Below, in pieces: positions 39,159 through 50,623 of a stretch of DNA of 64,000 nt. Origin of the DNA: Hericium rajendrae (taxonomy: Eukaryota; Basidiomycota; Agaricomycetes; Russulales; Hericiaceae). Below the pieces are notes generated by a model, which worked only from the letters and a program-made list of their open reading frames with translations, was not told where the DNA came from and searched no databases. How positions within the stretch are numbered: position 1 is the first letter of the stretch; every line of letters begins with the position of its first letter. The position numbers and the translations under genes are program-made. The stretch is taken from assembly GCA_033439255.1 (NCBI GenBank), contig CM065882.1, positions 930,001 through 994,000 of the forward strand, in the 5' to 3' direction.

Positions 39159-40361
39159 ATGAGGCGCATCTTCAAGTTTCTCTCTCTCATTATCGTCACT
39201 GCATCCTTCCTGCACAGCGTGTCGTCGACGCCTGTGGAGGAGGATAACAACAAGGTCTCTCCATTTTCATAACGGGTCTTGCTGCCGACTGACGATATCT
39301 CCAAGGACCTTGCTGCTGCCAAGTACACAGATGGTGACAGCACAGCGGCAGCTGTAGCTGAAGCCGTTGGCATTGAACGCTCCGACCCCGACTCGAAGGG
39401 CGCAGAGCTCGCCTTTCCCGCACCATCGGTTGGCGGGAATGTTACAGCCCCCGCCTGCGACCCGTAAGTCTACACCATCTGGAGATTTAGCATCCTGCTC
39501 ACATAAATTCTTGAATTAGGTGCGACGACAGCTGTGACCAATCTGCCTCGGAATTAGACGTTCGCGTGGTACACGGCGACGAGTCTGTTCCCTTTCTTCC
39601 GGGTGAAGCCTACCGCTGGCGCATCTCTGGCAACAAGCGCCAGCTGCCCGTCTTGGACTTCAACTGCGGTGCTGCTAGCCCCCTGCCCGAAGTTTGTGTA
39701 TGTACCTCTGTCGCATCACGATAGCCACCTGGTCTGATGTCCACCCGCGCAGCAAAACATGTGTTACGGCGTCAACTGTATGGCTGTCTCTGATGTTACC
39801 GTTGGGCATACTTAACCGATGAATTCACCGCAGGTCGCGGCTTTACGACGACGTTGACGCGCAACTCCGTCGCCAGTGCCTGCTCCCAAGCTCGGCGGCG
39901 TAACACGTGCGGATCTCAGAGCCCAAACAGGTGCAGCAGGCTGTCGGGCTATCCTGCTGGAAACAACTGCGATGAGTATCCGTTTGCCAGCACATTACAA
40001 GGGCAACAGGCTGGGACCGGAGGGCGTATCACTGCTGTTACACGTGCGTCTTTGCGGCCATCTGCGTTGTATCTGAACTTGACCACTCAATTCTCGATTT
40101 TGCGCTATATCAATAGGTTGCGTTCCCGTTGGACAAAACAGCAGTACGTCTTACGAGCTTGTATCTTCATCTTTTGACGGATATTTTCGAATACCTCCAG
40201 TGCAAGGAGGAAGGATCGCAGGCCTCTACAGGACTCTCCCTCAAGGAGGCTCATTTACCGTTAATTTCAATCTCATGGGAGGCGCTGGTACTGGATATTG
40301 CTCCACGAACGTCGCCGCACGCAACTGCGGTGTCCTTACAGGCTCACAGATGAATACTTGA
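39159..40361 (+). CDS. Secreted NucA/NucB-type deoxyribonuclease domain protein
   Basis: Six exons give 303 aa: 39159-39254, 39306-39463, 39520-39697, 39753-39777, 39834-40043, 40117-40361. The N-terminus is a signal peptide (RRIFKFLSLIIVTASFLHSVSS). The C-terminal half carries GNNCDEYPFASTLQGG, the conserved block of the NucA/NucB nuclease family, with TLTRN upstream and VNFNLMGGAGTGYC near the end, plus many cysteines that suggest disulphides. In bacteria these are secreted DNA-cutting enzymes with a conserved Asp-Glu site. A role outside the cell in nucleic-acid breakdown is inferred. The first intron has a non-consensus GTCTCT donor, and exon 4 is only 25 nt. Confidence 0.78.
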
Positions 40362-40894
40362 ATTTGGCTTCTTCTTTTTTTTTTTTTTTTCGATCATCAT
40401 ATGTTTGGACTGCAGAGCATGTGGATGATATCCGTGTCTCCAGTATAGATAGTCCCACTGTTTGAAGTCTCTTGGAGTCGTTGTTGGCAGCCGTTAGGCG
40501 CTGTATATATTGAGGGTACTTAACCAATGTAAATGTTCAATCAGATCCGTGAAGTCTGCTAGCAGGTTGCTTCAAGTCATAGGTCTAGGTGAATAAATAT
40601 CAAGGGGAGACGCTACGCAGCGGTTAATCTCCGAGCAGACTTTACACAGAAGAAAGTGTACGCCGTGGCACATTGGCGCAACCGCTAGGTTCGATACAAA
40701 CACGCGTGAGGTCTTGGTATGAGACTAGCGCAACCGCAATATAATGCGCATGCGTCGCGTCGCGCGCCGTCGAGCGCTCCGAGTCCTCTCCAAATTGGAA
40801 GTAACGCGACGCGCTCCTGTCACACGTCACCAGTGACAGCGTCGGGCAGGGAGACCGTACATGTCACCACTAGACGCTGCAGTCGACGGCGAGG
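40362..40894. other. Intergenic
   Basis: 533 bp containing a T homopolymer near 40376-40390 and the promoter of the next gene. No gene seen. Confidence 0.45.
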
Positions 40895-42583
40895 ATGCAC
40901 GCCAATGCACCGACCCCACGAGAGGGAGTCCTCGCCCTCCTCCTCCTCGTCTCCCTCGTTTACTTCTTCTCAACAGACCACTCCCTCCGCACTGACACAG
41001 GCTATGCAGACTATCTCGACACACTGCCCCCCGCAGCTTCGACAGAGGGTCTGCCTCCGCTGCCGTCAGACACCCGAATGTCCTGGGGCTCGGGGACCGT
41101 TCCCCGCACACGAATCGTCACGCATGTCCCAGGTTGCCTCTTCTGTTCTTCGGCAGAAACATCTGCTAATTGGACCGCTCGCAGGATGGACGACTTTTGA
41201 TAACCTGTACCTCCTCAATGGAACCTTGTACCTCGTAACGAACGAGCCCCACATTATCCCAGACCGCAAGTTCATGATCTCCAAAGGAATACCAATAGAG
41301 AACGGTGCTGAGGCAGAGGTCGCACGGCTCCCCTCCGACCGCGAGATGCAGATCATCACCCAGGACGAGGCGAAGAAGCTATTCGGCAGCGGCGCAAACC
41401 GCATGCAGGGTGTCACAGTGAGCAGCCAGACTCCCTCTCCTATGCACACCATCTCACCCATCCCAGTGGCTCGTGAACGACCCCCGCCAATAGTGAGCCC
41501 CACATCCCTCGGCAGACACGCGGCGCTAACCCTACCTCCAGCATCACCCACTACTACCACTGGTCCGCCGAGCTCTTCTTCGGCTTCTGGCGCGCCTACT
41601 CCGCGCTCGACCCGCTCATCCCCACGAGCGGCACGACGTCCCTCCCCCCGCCGCGCCGCCTCGCCTTCACGCACGTCGACGCCGGCCACTGGCGCGACTA
41701 CGCCTCGATGAACCAGTTCGTCCTCCGCACCGCGCTCCCGTCCGCCACCTTGGAGTTCGCCGCGGACTGGGCCGACCGCGCGGCGATGGGCGTGCCGTTC
41801 GTGTTCGACCGCGTGCTGCTGGCCGACCGCGCGGCTGCGATCCACGGCGAGAACTACGGGCGCACGCAGCGCACCGCGAGCGAGCCGTTTGCGCTGCCGG
41901 GCAGCCCGAACTGGTGGAGCGCGTACCGGGATAATGTTATTGGGTTTGCGGGGCTCAATGCGAGCGTGGGCGAGGGCACGCGGGGGAGGCCCGTCATCAC
42001 GTATGTTTCGCGGCAGGGATGGGGGCGGAGGATGTTGATACAGGAGGACCATGAGCGGTTGGTGGAGGAGCTGTATAGGTTGAGGGATGAGTATGGGTAT
42101 GAGGTGAACGTGGTCAGTATGGACAAGATGTCGCGGACGGAGCAGCTGCAGTTGTCGGCCAGGACGACGGTCGGTGTCTTTCCTGTGTTTCTGGCATCGC
42201 GGTCGCTCAAGCGTTTCCGCCTAGATAATGATGGGAGTGCATGGAAACGGTCTGACTTCGCTCATCTGGATGAAGCCCTCTCCACGCTCGACCGTCATGG
42301 AATTCTTCTTCCCCGGCGGCTTCGCGCACGATTACGAGTACACTACACGCGCGCTCGGCATGGTGCACTACGGCTTCTGGGGAAACAGGTACAACGCCGC
42401 TCGTTCCCCCCCAACTCCATGCTGATGATTTTCGTTTCTCACTGCAGCGCATTCACCCGCCCCGACGTCCCGCCCGTCGCATATCCAGAAGGCTTCCAGG
42501 GGAACGAGATCCCGATCGACGGCCGCGTCGTCGCGCGACTCATCCACGAGCGCCTGACGCTGTCCGACGAGGCGGACGACTAG
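40895..42583 (+). CDS. GT61-family (DUF563) glycosyltransferase, type II Golgi protein
   Basis: Six exons give 474 aa: 40895-41132, 41185-41417, 41467-41492, 41542-42169, 42225-42388, 42448-42583. A short cytosolic N-terminus precedes one signal anchor (GVLALLLLVSLVYFFS). Family blocks follow: FDNLYLLNGTLYLV, HYYHWSAELFFGFWRAY, RRMLIQEDHERLVEEL and MMGVHGNGLTSLIWM. The GNGL loop and the HWSAELFFG block are those of GT61 xylosyl- and GlcNAc-transferases. In fungi such enzymes decorate cell-surface glycans or wall polysaccharides; the donor sugar cannot be read from sequence. Exon 3 is 26 nt and is needed for frame. The donor of intron 4 (GTCGGT) is weak, so that junction is uncertain. Confidence 0.85.
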
Positions 42584-42786
42584 GCAGGGCCGATCTAGGA
42601 TTATCTCAAAATAGAGCATGCGGCATGCACCAGTACCATAGTAATCTCGGCCTTATGCACAACGGACATTGCGGAGCGCGGCCATATATGATCGTCTGCA
42701 TAATTTATTGTTGATCACAGTAGCTTAGCATCAGTCGCTGTGAGGCATTTTACGACGCGTCTATGTCTAGGGTCGGTGCCGCCGGG

Positions 42787-44533
42787 CTAGCTCCCGCTGC
42801 CGCTCGAGAGTTGGGGACTCGTGCGCCCGTCGCGCGCGAGCAGGAGCCGCAGCAGCTCCTCCTGCCGCTCGACGAGCGCCCTGAGCTCGCCGATCTGCGC
42901 GCTCAGCGCCGTCTGGTTCTGCGCGAGCTTGCGGTTCGTGAGGTCCTGGCCCTGCTCGCGCTCCGCCCGCGCGGGCAGGTGCGAGAGCGAGGCCGAGAAG
43001 TCGAGCGCGGCGCCTGGATCGTGGGACGTCGAGACGCGGCGCGGGCGTTGGTTCAGCGCCGCTGCGGTGCGCAGGAGCTGCGGGGACTGGGGGAGGAAGT
43101 GCGGGGTGTCTGGGGGCATCTGGTGGGGTTGTGAGGATGCAGGTGAGTGATATGGGGAGAGAGGGGAAGGGGGAGGGGGGAGGGTACCTGGCCGCTTGTC
43201 ATTTCGTTCCAGACGATGCTGAATTCGCGGCCGAGGACGAAGCTGGGGAGCGCGATGAGCAGGAGGCCGAAGACGAGGAGGGGGAGGGTGATGAGGCGGC
43301 CGAGGAAGGAGCGGGGTGTGATTTCGCCGTAGCCGACGGTCGTGATTGCTAGAGGAAGAATTGTGGCGAGCCGATACAGGCATGGGGACTGTGTCACTCA
43401 CTGACTATCACGAACCTGGGGAAATATATATATGTCAGCTTTGAGCGAGGGAAAAGGAGCACGGATGGATACTGACCATGCGGCGGCTGGGATGGACTGA
43501 AGGGCAGAATGAGAAGACGCTGATGTGGTGGGACGATGGAACGTACTGCGAATTGGCTGGGATCGCCGTCAGAATTGATGAAGGTCCCGAGGGTTGCGTC
43601 CCAAGAGCCTCTCTCGATAAAGTATCTGCGAAAGTACATTAGTGAGTTGTCAAAAGGGCCGAGAACAAGGCTTACAGTAAAGTGCTAAATACAATTAGGA
43701 CCATGCATACGAAGAAGCTGAGCGCGAGCAGAGCATGCTGGGAGCGGCGGAAGGAGAGGAACATGACTTCGATCGTTCTGCCAGGCGCAATTAGCTCTCC
43801 TGAAACCGAATACAGCAGGCATCGAGACGTGCAGGAGAAGGGTACTGCTATAGCGAAAGGGCCTGAACACTCGGAGCAGCCGGAACGTCCGGAGGATGGA
43901 GAATCTGAAGAGGGTTGACTTGCGGCATATCTGTCAAATGGCGACGTGGAGGAATCGCTGGATTGGCGTACTGTGTCCTCCTGCATTGCGATCTCGATGT
44001 AGTAGGGTAGAATTGCGAGAAGGTCGAGGATCCCGAAGAACGCTGAGGGTTACGGGCATGTCAGCGGTAAGACAGCTGGGGGGCATAGGCGACGTACATC
44101 CAACCCATCTCAGTTCAGCTGACCAGGAGTAACTCCATGCTATGCAGCGAGCGAGATACTCGACCGTGAAGAGAGCAACGAGACTCGACTCCAAGCCAAA
44201 CCAGACGCCGCCCGAGATGGCATGGAACGCGGGCACGGTTTCGAGGGTCGTGACAAGCGCAGAGAAGAGGATGAGCCCGGTGATGCACCAGTGAAGCAGG
44301 AACGCGGACGGCGAGGATGTCGGGTGCTCGAGCAGGTGGTGTAGTCGGCGTTTCCATCGCGGGTGGATGTCGTCCGGAGACGGGTCGGCGGCAGGACGCG
44401 GGTTACCGTCGACAAAGATGTCCTCGATGTCGGTGGGGGAGGGCGGCGACGGCGAGCGCTCTGAGAGAAAGCCGTGGGATGGGGAGTAGGCTGAGGCAGA
44501 AGCTATTCGGCCCAGGGGTATTTCAGTGCTCAT
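42787..44533 (-). CDS. Voltage-gated K+ channel (six-helix Kv type)
   Basis: Nine exons give 437 aa: 44098-44533, 43972-44042, 43833-43930, 43676-43777, 43547-43625, 43477-43496, 43402-43415, 43188-43348, 42787-43119. After a Ser/Pro-rich cytosolic N-terminus come S1 (FLLHWCITGLILFSALVTTL), S2-S3 (SLVALFTVEYLARC, FFGILDLLAILPYY) and an Arg-rich S4 (RFSILRTFRLLRVFRPFR). S5, the pore helix with selectivity filter TVGYG, and S6 (LPLLVFGLLLIALPSFVLG) complete the core. A coiled coil (LRALVERQEELLRLLL) ends the protein and may mediate tetramer assembly. It should pass K+ outward on depolarisation. Frame is kept only with two micro-exons (20 and 14 nt) around the pore and a GC-AG intron after S4. 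Confidence 0.88.
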
Positions 44534-44681
44534 GAGAAGGCGAGACAACGTGTGCAACACCGACGCTTATCGACGCCCCGCGTCCAGGCCCCGCGCCTCA
44601 CATGCTCGCATCATGGGTCTTGAACATCCAATATTCGTACAATATTCATACAGTATCGTACATCACTCTTCGGTGCTACAG

Positions 44682-46150
44682 CTAACTCGCAAAATGTGGT
44701 ATCTCTAACCCGGCAGCTCGCGCTGCCTTGATCGTCTGCTCGGCCTGCACGGACATGTCAGGCAGTGCACCCAAACCGCATTTTCTGTCGTTTCACGGCA
44801 CGTACCTGCTTCAGCATCGGCGCGTCGATCATTTCCTTGCTGCCCTTTTCGTCACCCATGTCCAGCCCAACAGCACCTTTCTGAGCGGCATGCGTCTGGG
44901 CCATCAAATGCAAGATCTTCGCAGCGCGAGAAATCTCTGCGGGAAAAACGTCAGGCCGTACCTTGACAATTCGACATGGTCAGGTACACTCACCCTCCGG
45001 TGTTGGGACGAATGTGGAATGGATCACGTCGACTTGCACAGGATGAATCGCTTGCTGAAGTACTGTTAGTGTGATTTTTTGGTAAGGTCAAAAGTCACTA
45101 ACCTTGCCGTTAAAGCCCAACCGGCGTCCATCCGCACATTCATCCTTTAGATAATCCACGTCTTTATAGTTGACGCACACCTGGGGAGACGTTGAATCTT
45201 CGAATAGAACGAGAATGATGTGCATACCATATCTATTGCATGCAGCCCGAAGGCCTTCGCAACATTGACAATCTTCGACCGCGTGTATAGCAGCTCTTGG
45301 CGGGACCGCGTCCGAATAATCGAGGTGTCAGCACAGTAGTCTTCCGCAGCGAACTACGCGCCATGAATCAGTCTCGACTGACGGGTGATTTGTGGATTGA
45401 GTAAAACTGACGAGGAGTGCAGAGAGTCTACCTCCTTTGAAGCCCCCGTGCTCTGATACCCATCCAGCAATGTCCCCGATATTCCACAATGCCTGCGCGC
45501 TCTCTATGCTCGCTACGAGACGCATTGGTTCCTCCGCTGCTCCTGCCGCCAAGGCAGTTGATACGGTGCGCAGATCATCGACCGAGTTGACCTTCGGAAG
45601 CACCAGGGTACGGACTGGTCCTGCGGATTGCTGGAACGAATATAAGTAGAGGACATGCATAAGCCCTTGTTAAGACCCTACTGCATGAGAAATATCGTCT
45701 GCGAAGAAGGGTGTGCTCGTAGCATTGATGCGCACTGCGATTCGGGCTGGCTTCGGCAGCTCAGATAGTGGTGTTCCCTGTCATAACCAAGGTCTGGTGG
45801 TGGATACGGAATGAAGCACAAAACCCACTGTCAGAAAGCCTTTCAGTCTTTCTCTGGCGTTAGCTTTATCGCTCGCCGATGGCGCAACGCTGTCTTCCAG
45901 GTCGTATATGATCGTGTCCGACTGGGTCGTCAGCGATTTCTGGAGCATGCGGTCCGACGACGCTGGCACTGAAAAGGTTCATGGTTCATGACTGTTCTTG
46001 GTGTCATCGAGGCTGAGGGGACAAACCGTAGAGGTAGGAACGTCGGAGGTCTGCATCTGGCTCTGTGGTGGTAGAGTATACGCGGTCCTGTGACAGTGCT
46101 TTCAACCGAATGCGGGCTGCTCGCAGAACAGGGAGTGGCCTTAACGTCAT
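44682..46150 (-). CDS. CitE/CLYBL-like citramalyl-CoA (citrate-lyase beta-like) lyase, probably mitochondrial
   Basis: About nine short exons. Family blocks in order: SYLYVPASSDRMLQKS, DTIIYDLEDSVAPSASDKANAR (acidic metal-site loop), ARIAVRINA, VRTLVLPKVNS, MRLVASIESAQAL (Glu metal ligand), GRLSALLFAAEDYCADT, and GFNGKQAIHPVQV. This is the HpcH/HpaI aldolase fold of CitE. The human relative CLYBL cleaves citramalyl-CoA and protects B12 metabolism in mitochondria. The N-terminus (TLRPLPVLRAARIRLKAL) is basic and without acidic residues, as in a targeting peptide. An in-frame ATG at 46165 is an alternative start. Its 3' end lies about 150 bp from the start of the K+ channel gene on the same strand. 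Confidence 0.87.
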
Positions 46151-46165
46151 TGTGTAAAATGACAT

Positions 46166-46867
46166 GGGCGAATCAATCCAAAATCAATCCAGAATATGAG
46201 AAACAGAGACTGCTGGTCAGTTCTTCGTGGATTACCCCACAAGTGAATTGAAGGACAGTCGAACGTTGTGTATGGCCGATCCTCCGTAGCCGGCCCGCTA
46301 TGTCAGAGACGCTCAGAGACGGGTCCGGTTACTCGGACATGGGTGAGCGCTAAAGGCTGAAGTGTTCCCTCGAGGCATGATTGACATTGTGCCCTGATCC
46401 GTCTTCCTGACTACAGCTTGTTTAGCATTCAAATTTCCCTACTATATCTACTAGTAAATGAGTTAAGTTTGAGACTAGATGATTCTAATATAGCAAAGAA
46501 GTATTTTGAGCAGGCATTACTTGAGTAGAGTTGAGAACTTAAACTCATATTACAATGCTTGATGCTAATTTCAAGAATTTTAGCAACACAATATGCATTA
46601 TTCATTTTTCTTGCCTTTTCTAAGTGCCTTGCTAATCACTTCTATTCTACATGAGTATTTTGGTCTATTGTGCTATTCTAATCAGATTATGCTATACAGT
46701 CTTTTCTGAATATGAAGCTACACTATAGGTCTAGCACCAAATAGTAAAATAGACTTTTTTGCACAATAGCCAATGATAAATTCTCCTTGCATATAAGTCA
46801 GTGTTGCTCTAGATTAAACAATCTACAATACAAATATCCATACTGTCCACTGAACAAAAAACTGAGA
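46166..46867. other. AT-rich intergenic stretch left of the giant element
   Basis: The first 270 bp are of normal composition and hold the CitE-like promoter. From about 46430 the DNA becomes strongly AT-rich without coding frames. It was probably the natural spacer behind the flippase gene before the transposon came in, or an old decayed insertion. Confidence 0.45.
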
Positions 46868-46874
46868 ATCCATG
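46868..46874. repeat. Target-site duplication ATCCATG, left copy
   Basis: Seven bases repeated at 62801-62807. Each copy abuts a terminal repeat with the same 20-base offset to GCTTAAG, which makes chance unlikely. Confidence 0.75.
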
Positions 46875-46936
46875 GTGGGGTAGCAACAGAATTGGCTTAA
46901 GCAAGATGACTAGCTAGTCACCCCTTAATCACAGTA
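46875..46936 (+). repeat. Left terminal inverted repeat of the giant element
   Basis: About 62 bp beginning GTGGGGTAGC and containing GAATTGGCTTAAG and TGACTAGCTAGTCACCCC. It pairs with the right end at 62738-62800 with roughly 70% identity by eye. TGACTAGCTAGTCA is itself a palindrome. Confidence 0.75.
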
Positions 46937-47395
46937 ATCTTAAGCAAGTTTGTAGGCTAGTTTCTCATGACTATAGTAGATGATTGTATATTTTGTCTGT
47001 GTAGACTAGATGAGTGACAGGAATTCAACAACAGTATGACTATTTCCAATGACTAGATTTTATGTGACTACTTGAACTGAGTGTCTATTACCTGATATTG
47101 GACCACTATGGATAGTGACTAGACGATTAGACTAGATAAGCGACTAAGGTTCGATGACAATGTAACTACTTCCAATGACTAGATTTTCTGTGACTACTCG
47201 AATTGAATGTCTACTCCCTAGTATTGAGCCACTGCGGATAGCGACTAGACAACTTAGCGACTAGATCCTATGACTACATCACATTCTTAAGAATGAGTCA
47301 CTATATACAAGCCGCTATGATAACGACTGCATTTTATGAGTTACACAATGACTAGATGACTAGATGACTTGTACAAATGACTAGATGAGCAAGGT
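46900..47395 (+). repeat. Left subterminal GACTA array
   Basis: About 17 copies of GACTA, mostly within TGACTAGAT or TGACTAC, in 490 bp, where about one would be expected by chance on both strands. The likely role is binding of the transposase. Confidence 0.75.
47035..47286 (+). repeat. 126-bp diverged tandem repeat
   Basis: Two copies with a period of about 126 bp share TTCCAATGACTAGATTTT, TGTGACTAC and GGATAGYGACTAGAC. They differ by many substitutions. They are part of the left GACTA array. Confidence 0.75.
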
Positions 47396-47539
47396 ATCTG
47401 TGGTGTGCAACGAGGTCGAAGAATGTCCATAAGAGTCCATGCATTGTCATGCTGTGAGGTAGCCAAGTCCCGCGAGCAGGGGCTTCAGGTTCTCACCATC
47501 GGGACCTGGGCAGAGTTAGGGTCAAGGTCAATAGATGAA

Positions 47540-48440
47540 CCGGAAACCGACCTTGGATGAGCCGCCGAAATGTCTCGATGGGCCCTCGGTATCATTCGCC
47601 TGCAAGAGCATGCTGCTGGTTTTTCGTTTTCACACTGAAGCCAATTGTTCAGCTCTCCGGTCGATGAAAGAGGAAAGCAGCAACCTACACATCAAGGGGA
47701 TATATCATGGCCCACGAACTGACACCGGCAAAGGAACCGCAGACAAATAGAACCAGAGATGAATGGATTGGTGGGGTGGAGCCTTGCTCGCCTGAAGGTA
47801 ATCATCCAAGCTTGTGGCTCAATCCGTCATATTCGAAGAAATACAGTGCAGTTCCCAATGTATCGCGGACTTGCAGCTCGTTCAGCAAATTGTTGCCGTA
47901 CATTGACATTAAAGACTTACAACAATGAAGACAGAACCCGGTGTATAGACCGAGGGGGCCGTCCGTCCTGATGATCTTGCGAACAGCGCTCATCGTGCTT
48001 GACGGTTTCACAAGATGCAGCCCCTTTTTTATCGATTATTGTACGCTGACTATGAGCATCACGAATGGCATGAGCGAGCTGAGGAAGAACGTCTTTGCAG
48101 ATGATGCGGATGATGTCAAAAGTCTTATGTGGACAAACGAGCAGGCGTGGGTAGCGTTGCATGCATCGGCAAAGTGTCGCACCTGTACTTGGGGGTACAC
48201 CAAAGCATATTGTTCAGAACATTTCACTTGTCGATTTGGCTATGAAGATCCCTTGACTAACTCGAACGCTGCGAGGATAAAGGTCAGTAGCCTGCCATCC
48301 GGCTGAAGGTCATGACGTAGGACCCACCCGCACTGCCAAATAAGACCAACGACCCAGCTATTGCACCACCACAACTGCCGACGTAGCAACATGGAAGAAA
48401 TCACTGTTATTCATTAGTTTACGGTCGTAAAAGTACTCCT
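47540..48440 (-). pseudogene. Decayed mitochondrial carrier (SLC25-type) gene inside the element
   Basis: Read on the minus strand, several blocks look like a mitochondrial carrier in the right order: GGAIAGSLVLFGS, FILAAFELVK then RQVK, SAVRKIIRTDGPLGLYTGF, RDTLGTALYFFEYDGL, LVLFVCGSFAGVSSWAMIYPLDV and RGPIETFRRLI. Carriers have three such repeats with P-x-D/E-x-x-K/R signatures. Frame changes and stops between the blocks, not all explained by introns, suggest a dead copy. No obvious full start is seen. It may be a captured host gene or an accessory gene that decayed. Confidence 0.6.
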
Positions 48441-49141
48441 TCGTGCGATGATAGATGGTGAGCAACGCAGCGCCTATATCATTTTCAATATGCAACGGAG
48501 TACAGCCGTCAGGAATGCAACTTACGAACAAATGATATGGTCATGGTGGCCTGCAAATATTGATACGTGACTCGTCGTGATGATTGCCTTGTTGCTTGTG
48601 TGCCTTGTTGCTTGTGGTGTTGCTTGTGGTAGAGCACCAGAGCCACGCGCCGCAACTTCAGCTGCCTTCTCGTGTTGGCGCATTCAACAGGACATCCTGA
48701 CGTCGCAAGAAATCATATCGGGCAGCTGGATCAAATATGAATTTTGACGGGCTTCATTGGAAAGATCGGTGTTGTATCAGTCGGCCTGCACTCGGGTGCT
48801 GTTCGTTCCTCCCGTTCCCTATGGGTTGTGTCCGAGTCAAATCCGATGTAACAGGAAATGAGGGAGTAGTTTACCGGCACCGGAGACGAATGCGACAGCT
48901 TCGCCATTGGTCTATCTCCAAGCCTCTGGCCCCATGCCGTCGAAGTGGGCTACAAGAATGAGTATATACGAAGAGTTATAAGCACGACTATAACGCATGA
49001 CTAGAAAGCACGACTACATACCACGACTAGAAAGAATGACTATATACGATGGCTATTCCCAAAATGTCAGAGACAAATGCGAGGCTAGGTACGTTACAGC
49101 AAGATAACAGCAAGAAAATTCACGATCTTATCTCAACCGCT
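48441..49141. other. Non-coding interior of the element, with a small GACTA cluster
   Basis: No gene was recognised. A GTTGCTTGTG direct repeat lies near 48590-48635. Five GACTA copies stand within about 80 bp at 48986-49045, in the same orientation as the terminal arrays. Confidence 0.5.
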
Positions 49142-49724
49142 TCATTCCCCAACCAGCTCCCCCTCGCCCTCGTCCTCCTCCAAAGCCTCTGGACGATCGC
49201 GCATAGACTCCATCACAATTTCGATCGCATTCGCGATGATGGACTGCTGAAATGCTTCTTCATCCTGTTGGATGGCCACCAGCACTTCCGACATGTTGAC
49301 GACGGCCTCTTCCAAGCCCTCCTGTGCAAGCATTGTTGCTTCAGCTAATGCGCCCTCTGCACCATGATATATCTCCTCCAAGAGACGTTGTGCCTTCTTC
49401 CCGGACGTCAATCCACCCTTTGGGATTGGAATACGCGAGGGTGGCCTATTCGCTCGTGCCATGGCCTGTTCAATGCACAATGCTGGGTCGGCATCCGGCG
49501 GTGTGATGCTAAATAAAATTATGTTAGATGCTAATGGAACACGAATACTGGAACACTCACACAATCATGGGCATCGTCATTCCATCAATCCCATCTTCAC
49601 CGTCCTGTAAGACTTGTTGGACGTACTCATCCTCGTTGCTGTTGACACCGCATTGCATGAAACTGCGCATCAGAGCTGTTAAGGATGCGACTCCAGCTTT
49701 GAGATTGGTTTTAAAGCCGGGCAT
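49142..49724 (-). CDS. Small acidic protein of unknown function (element cargo)
   Basis: Two exons, 49561-49724 and 49142-49508, give 176 aa. It starts PGFKTNLKAGVASLTALMRS, has a Pro-rich middle (RANRPPSRIPIPKGG), then a helical, Glu- and Ala-rich half (EEIYHGAEGALAEATML, NMSEVLVAIQQDEEAF). It ends in an acidic tail, EALEEDEGEGELVGE. I recognise no family. The clean intron and uninterrupted frame argue that it is a working gene. It lies 0.9 kb beyond the 3' end of the transposase on the same strand. Confidence 0.55.
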
Positions 49725-50623
49725 GATGTTCAAGCACGGATACTGCAGCGATGCAGCAGCAGAATGGAGAGAGACAAGAAGTAATGAGGAAAGACGCGGC
49801 AATAAACAAGACACGTTCAGTAACGAGACTGAACGAGACGCGAGACTGAACGAGACGCGGGACTTTACGAGACGTTAGACGCGAGACGCGACGAGGCGCG
49901 ATAATTAACAAGACGCGAGACTTCACAAGACGTGACACTTAGCTACATGCACCTGCCCCTCCCCCAAACTCATCGCAAACAGCGACACGGGGTGCACGCA
50001 TGGGCGCAGGACTCTCCGCCTCGTGCTCTGTGGAGACACCCAACATGTACCCATACCTGCACCTTCTTCGCATTGCCCAACCAGCGCGTGTACTACGACG
50101 GCGGGAGGTGCACCTGAAAAGATTTCGCCCAGATCTAGACCAAGTGCATTGGGTACGTGCCGTCTTCGATCCCGTCTTTGCCGTCCTCGCCGTCTTCACC
50201 GTCTTCATCCTCTTCCCAATATTTGCACCTGCATGGCCGTTGACCGTGCTAGTCCCCGCCCTCTGCTGATCCGTTTCTGCACTCGCCAGAATCTACCCGC
50301 CATCCTTGCCCATGTCCTCTGCTGCCCTCCGCTCATCCCCAGCCGTGTCTGCTGCATCTTCCGCTAAACCTCAGCCGAGCCTGTCACCACCTTCACCTCC
50401 GCTGCGCCCGCGGCCGACCTCATCCCCGCAACTCGCCGCCCCATCGCCTCGACCTCTGCACATCCTTTGAACGGTCCGCATGCACATGCTTGCCCTGAGG
50501 ATGCACTGGACATTCACACGAGAAAGGTGCTTGTGTCACAACAACACGCTGCCTAGAGCCTGGCGTTTCAGCAATCCGAGCCTCCCTGTTTCGCAGCACT
50601 ACAAAAATTGTTACATAGAACTG
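49725..50623. other. Non-coding interior of the element with a GAGACGCG repeat
   Basis: 49800-49940 is built of short units such as GAGACGCGAGACT and ACGAGACG, repeated about ten times. The rest, to 50620, is Pro/Ser-like GC-rich text in all frames and holds no recognisable gene. Confidence 0.5.

Noticed and set aside
46430-46867. Extending the giant element leftwards into the AT-rich stretch
   Set aside because: The ATCCATG duplication and end alignment place the boundary at 46875, and no matching sequence is found beyond the right end.
47028-47395. CRISPR-like array, because short units recur
   Set aside because: The repeated words are 5-10 bp with irregular spacing in a eukaryotic genome; they fit subterminal transposon repeats.
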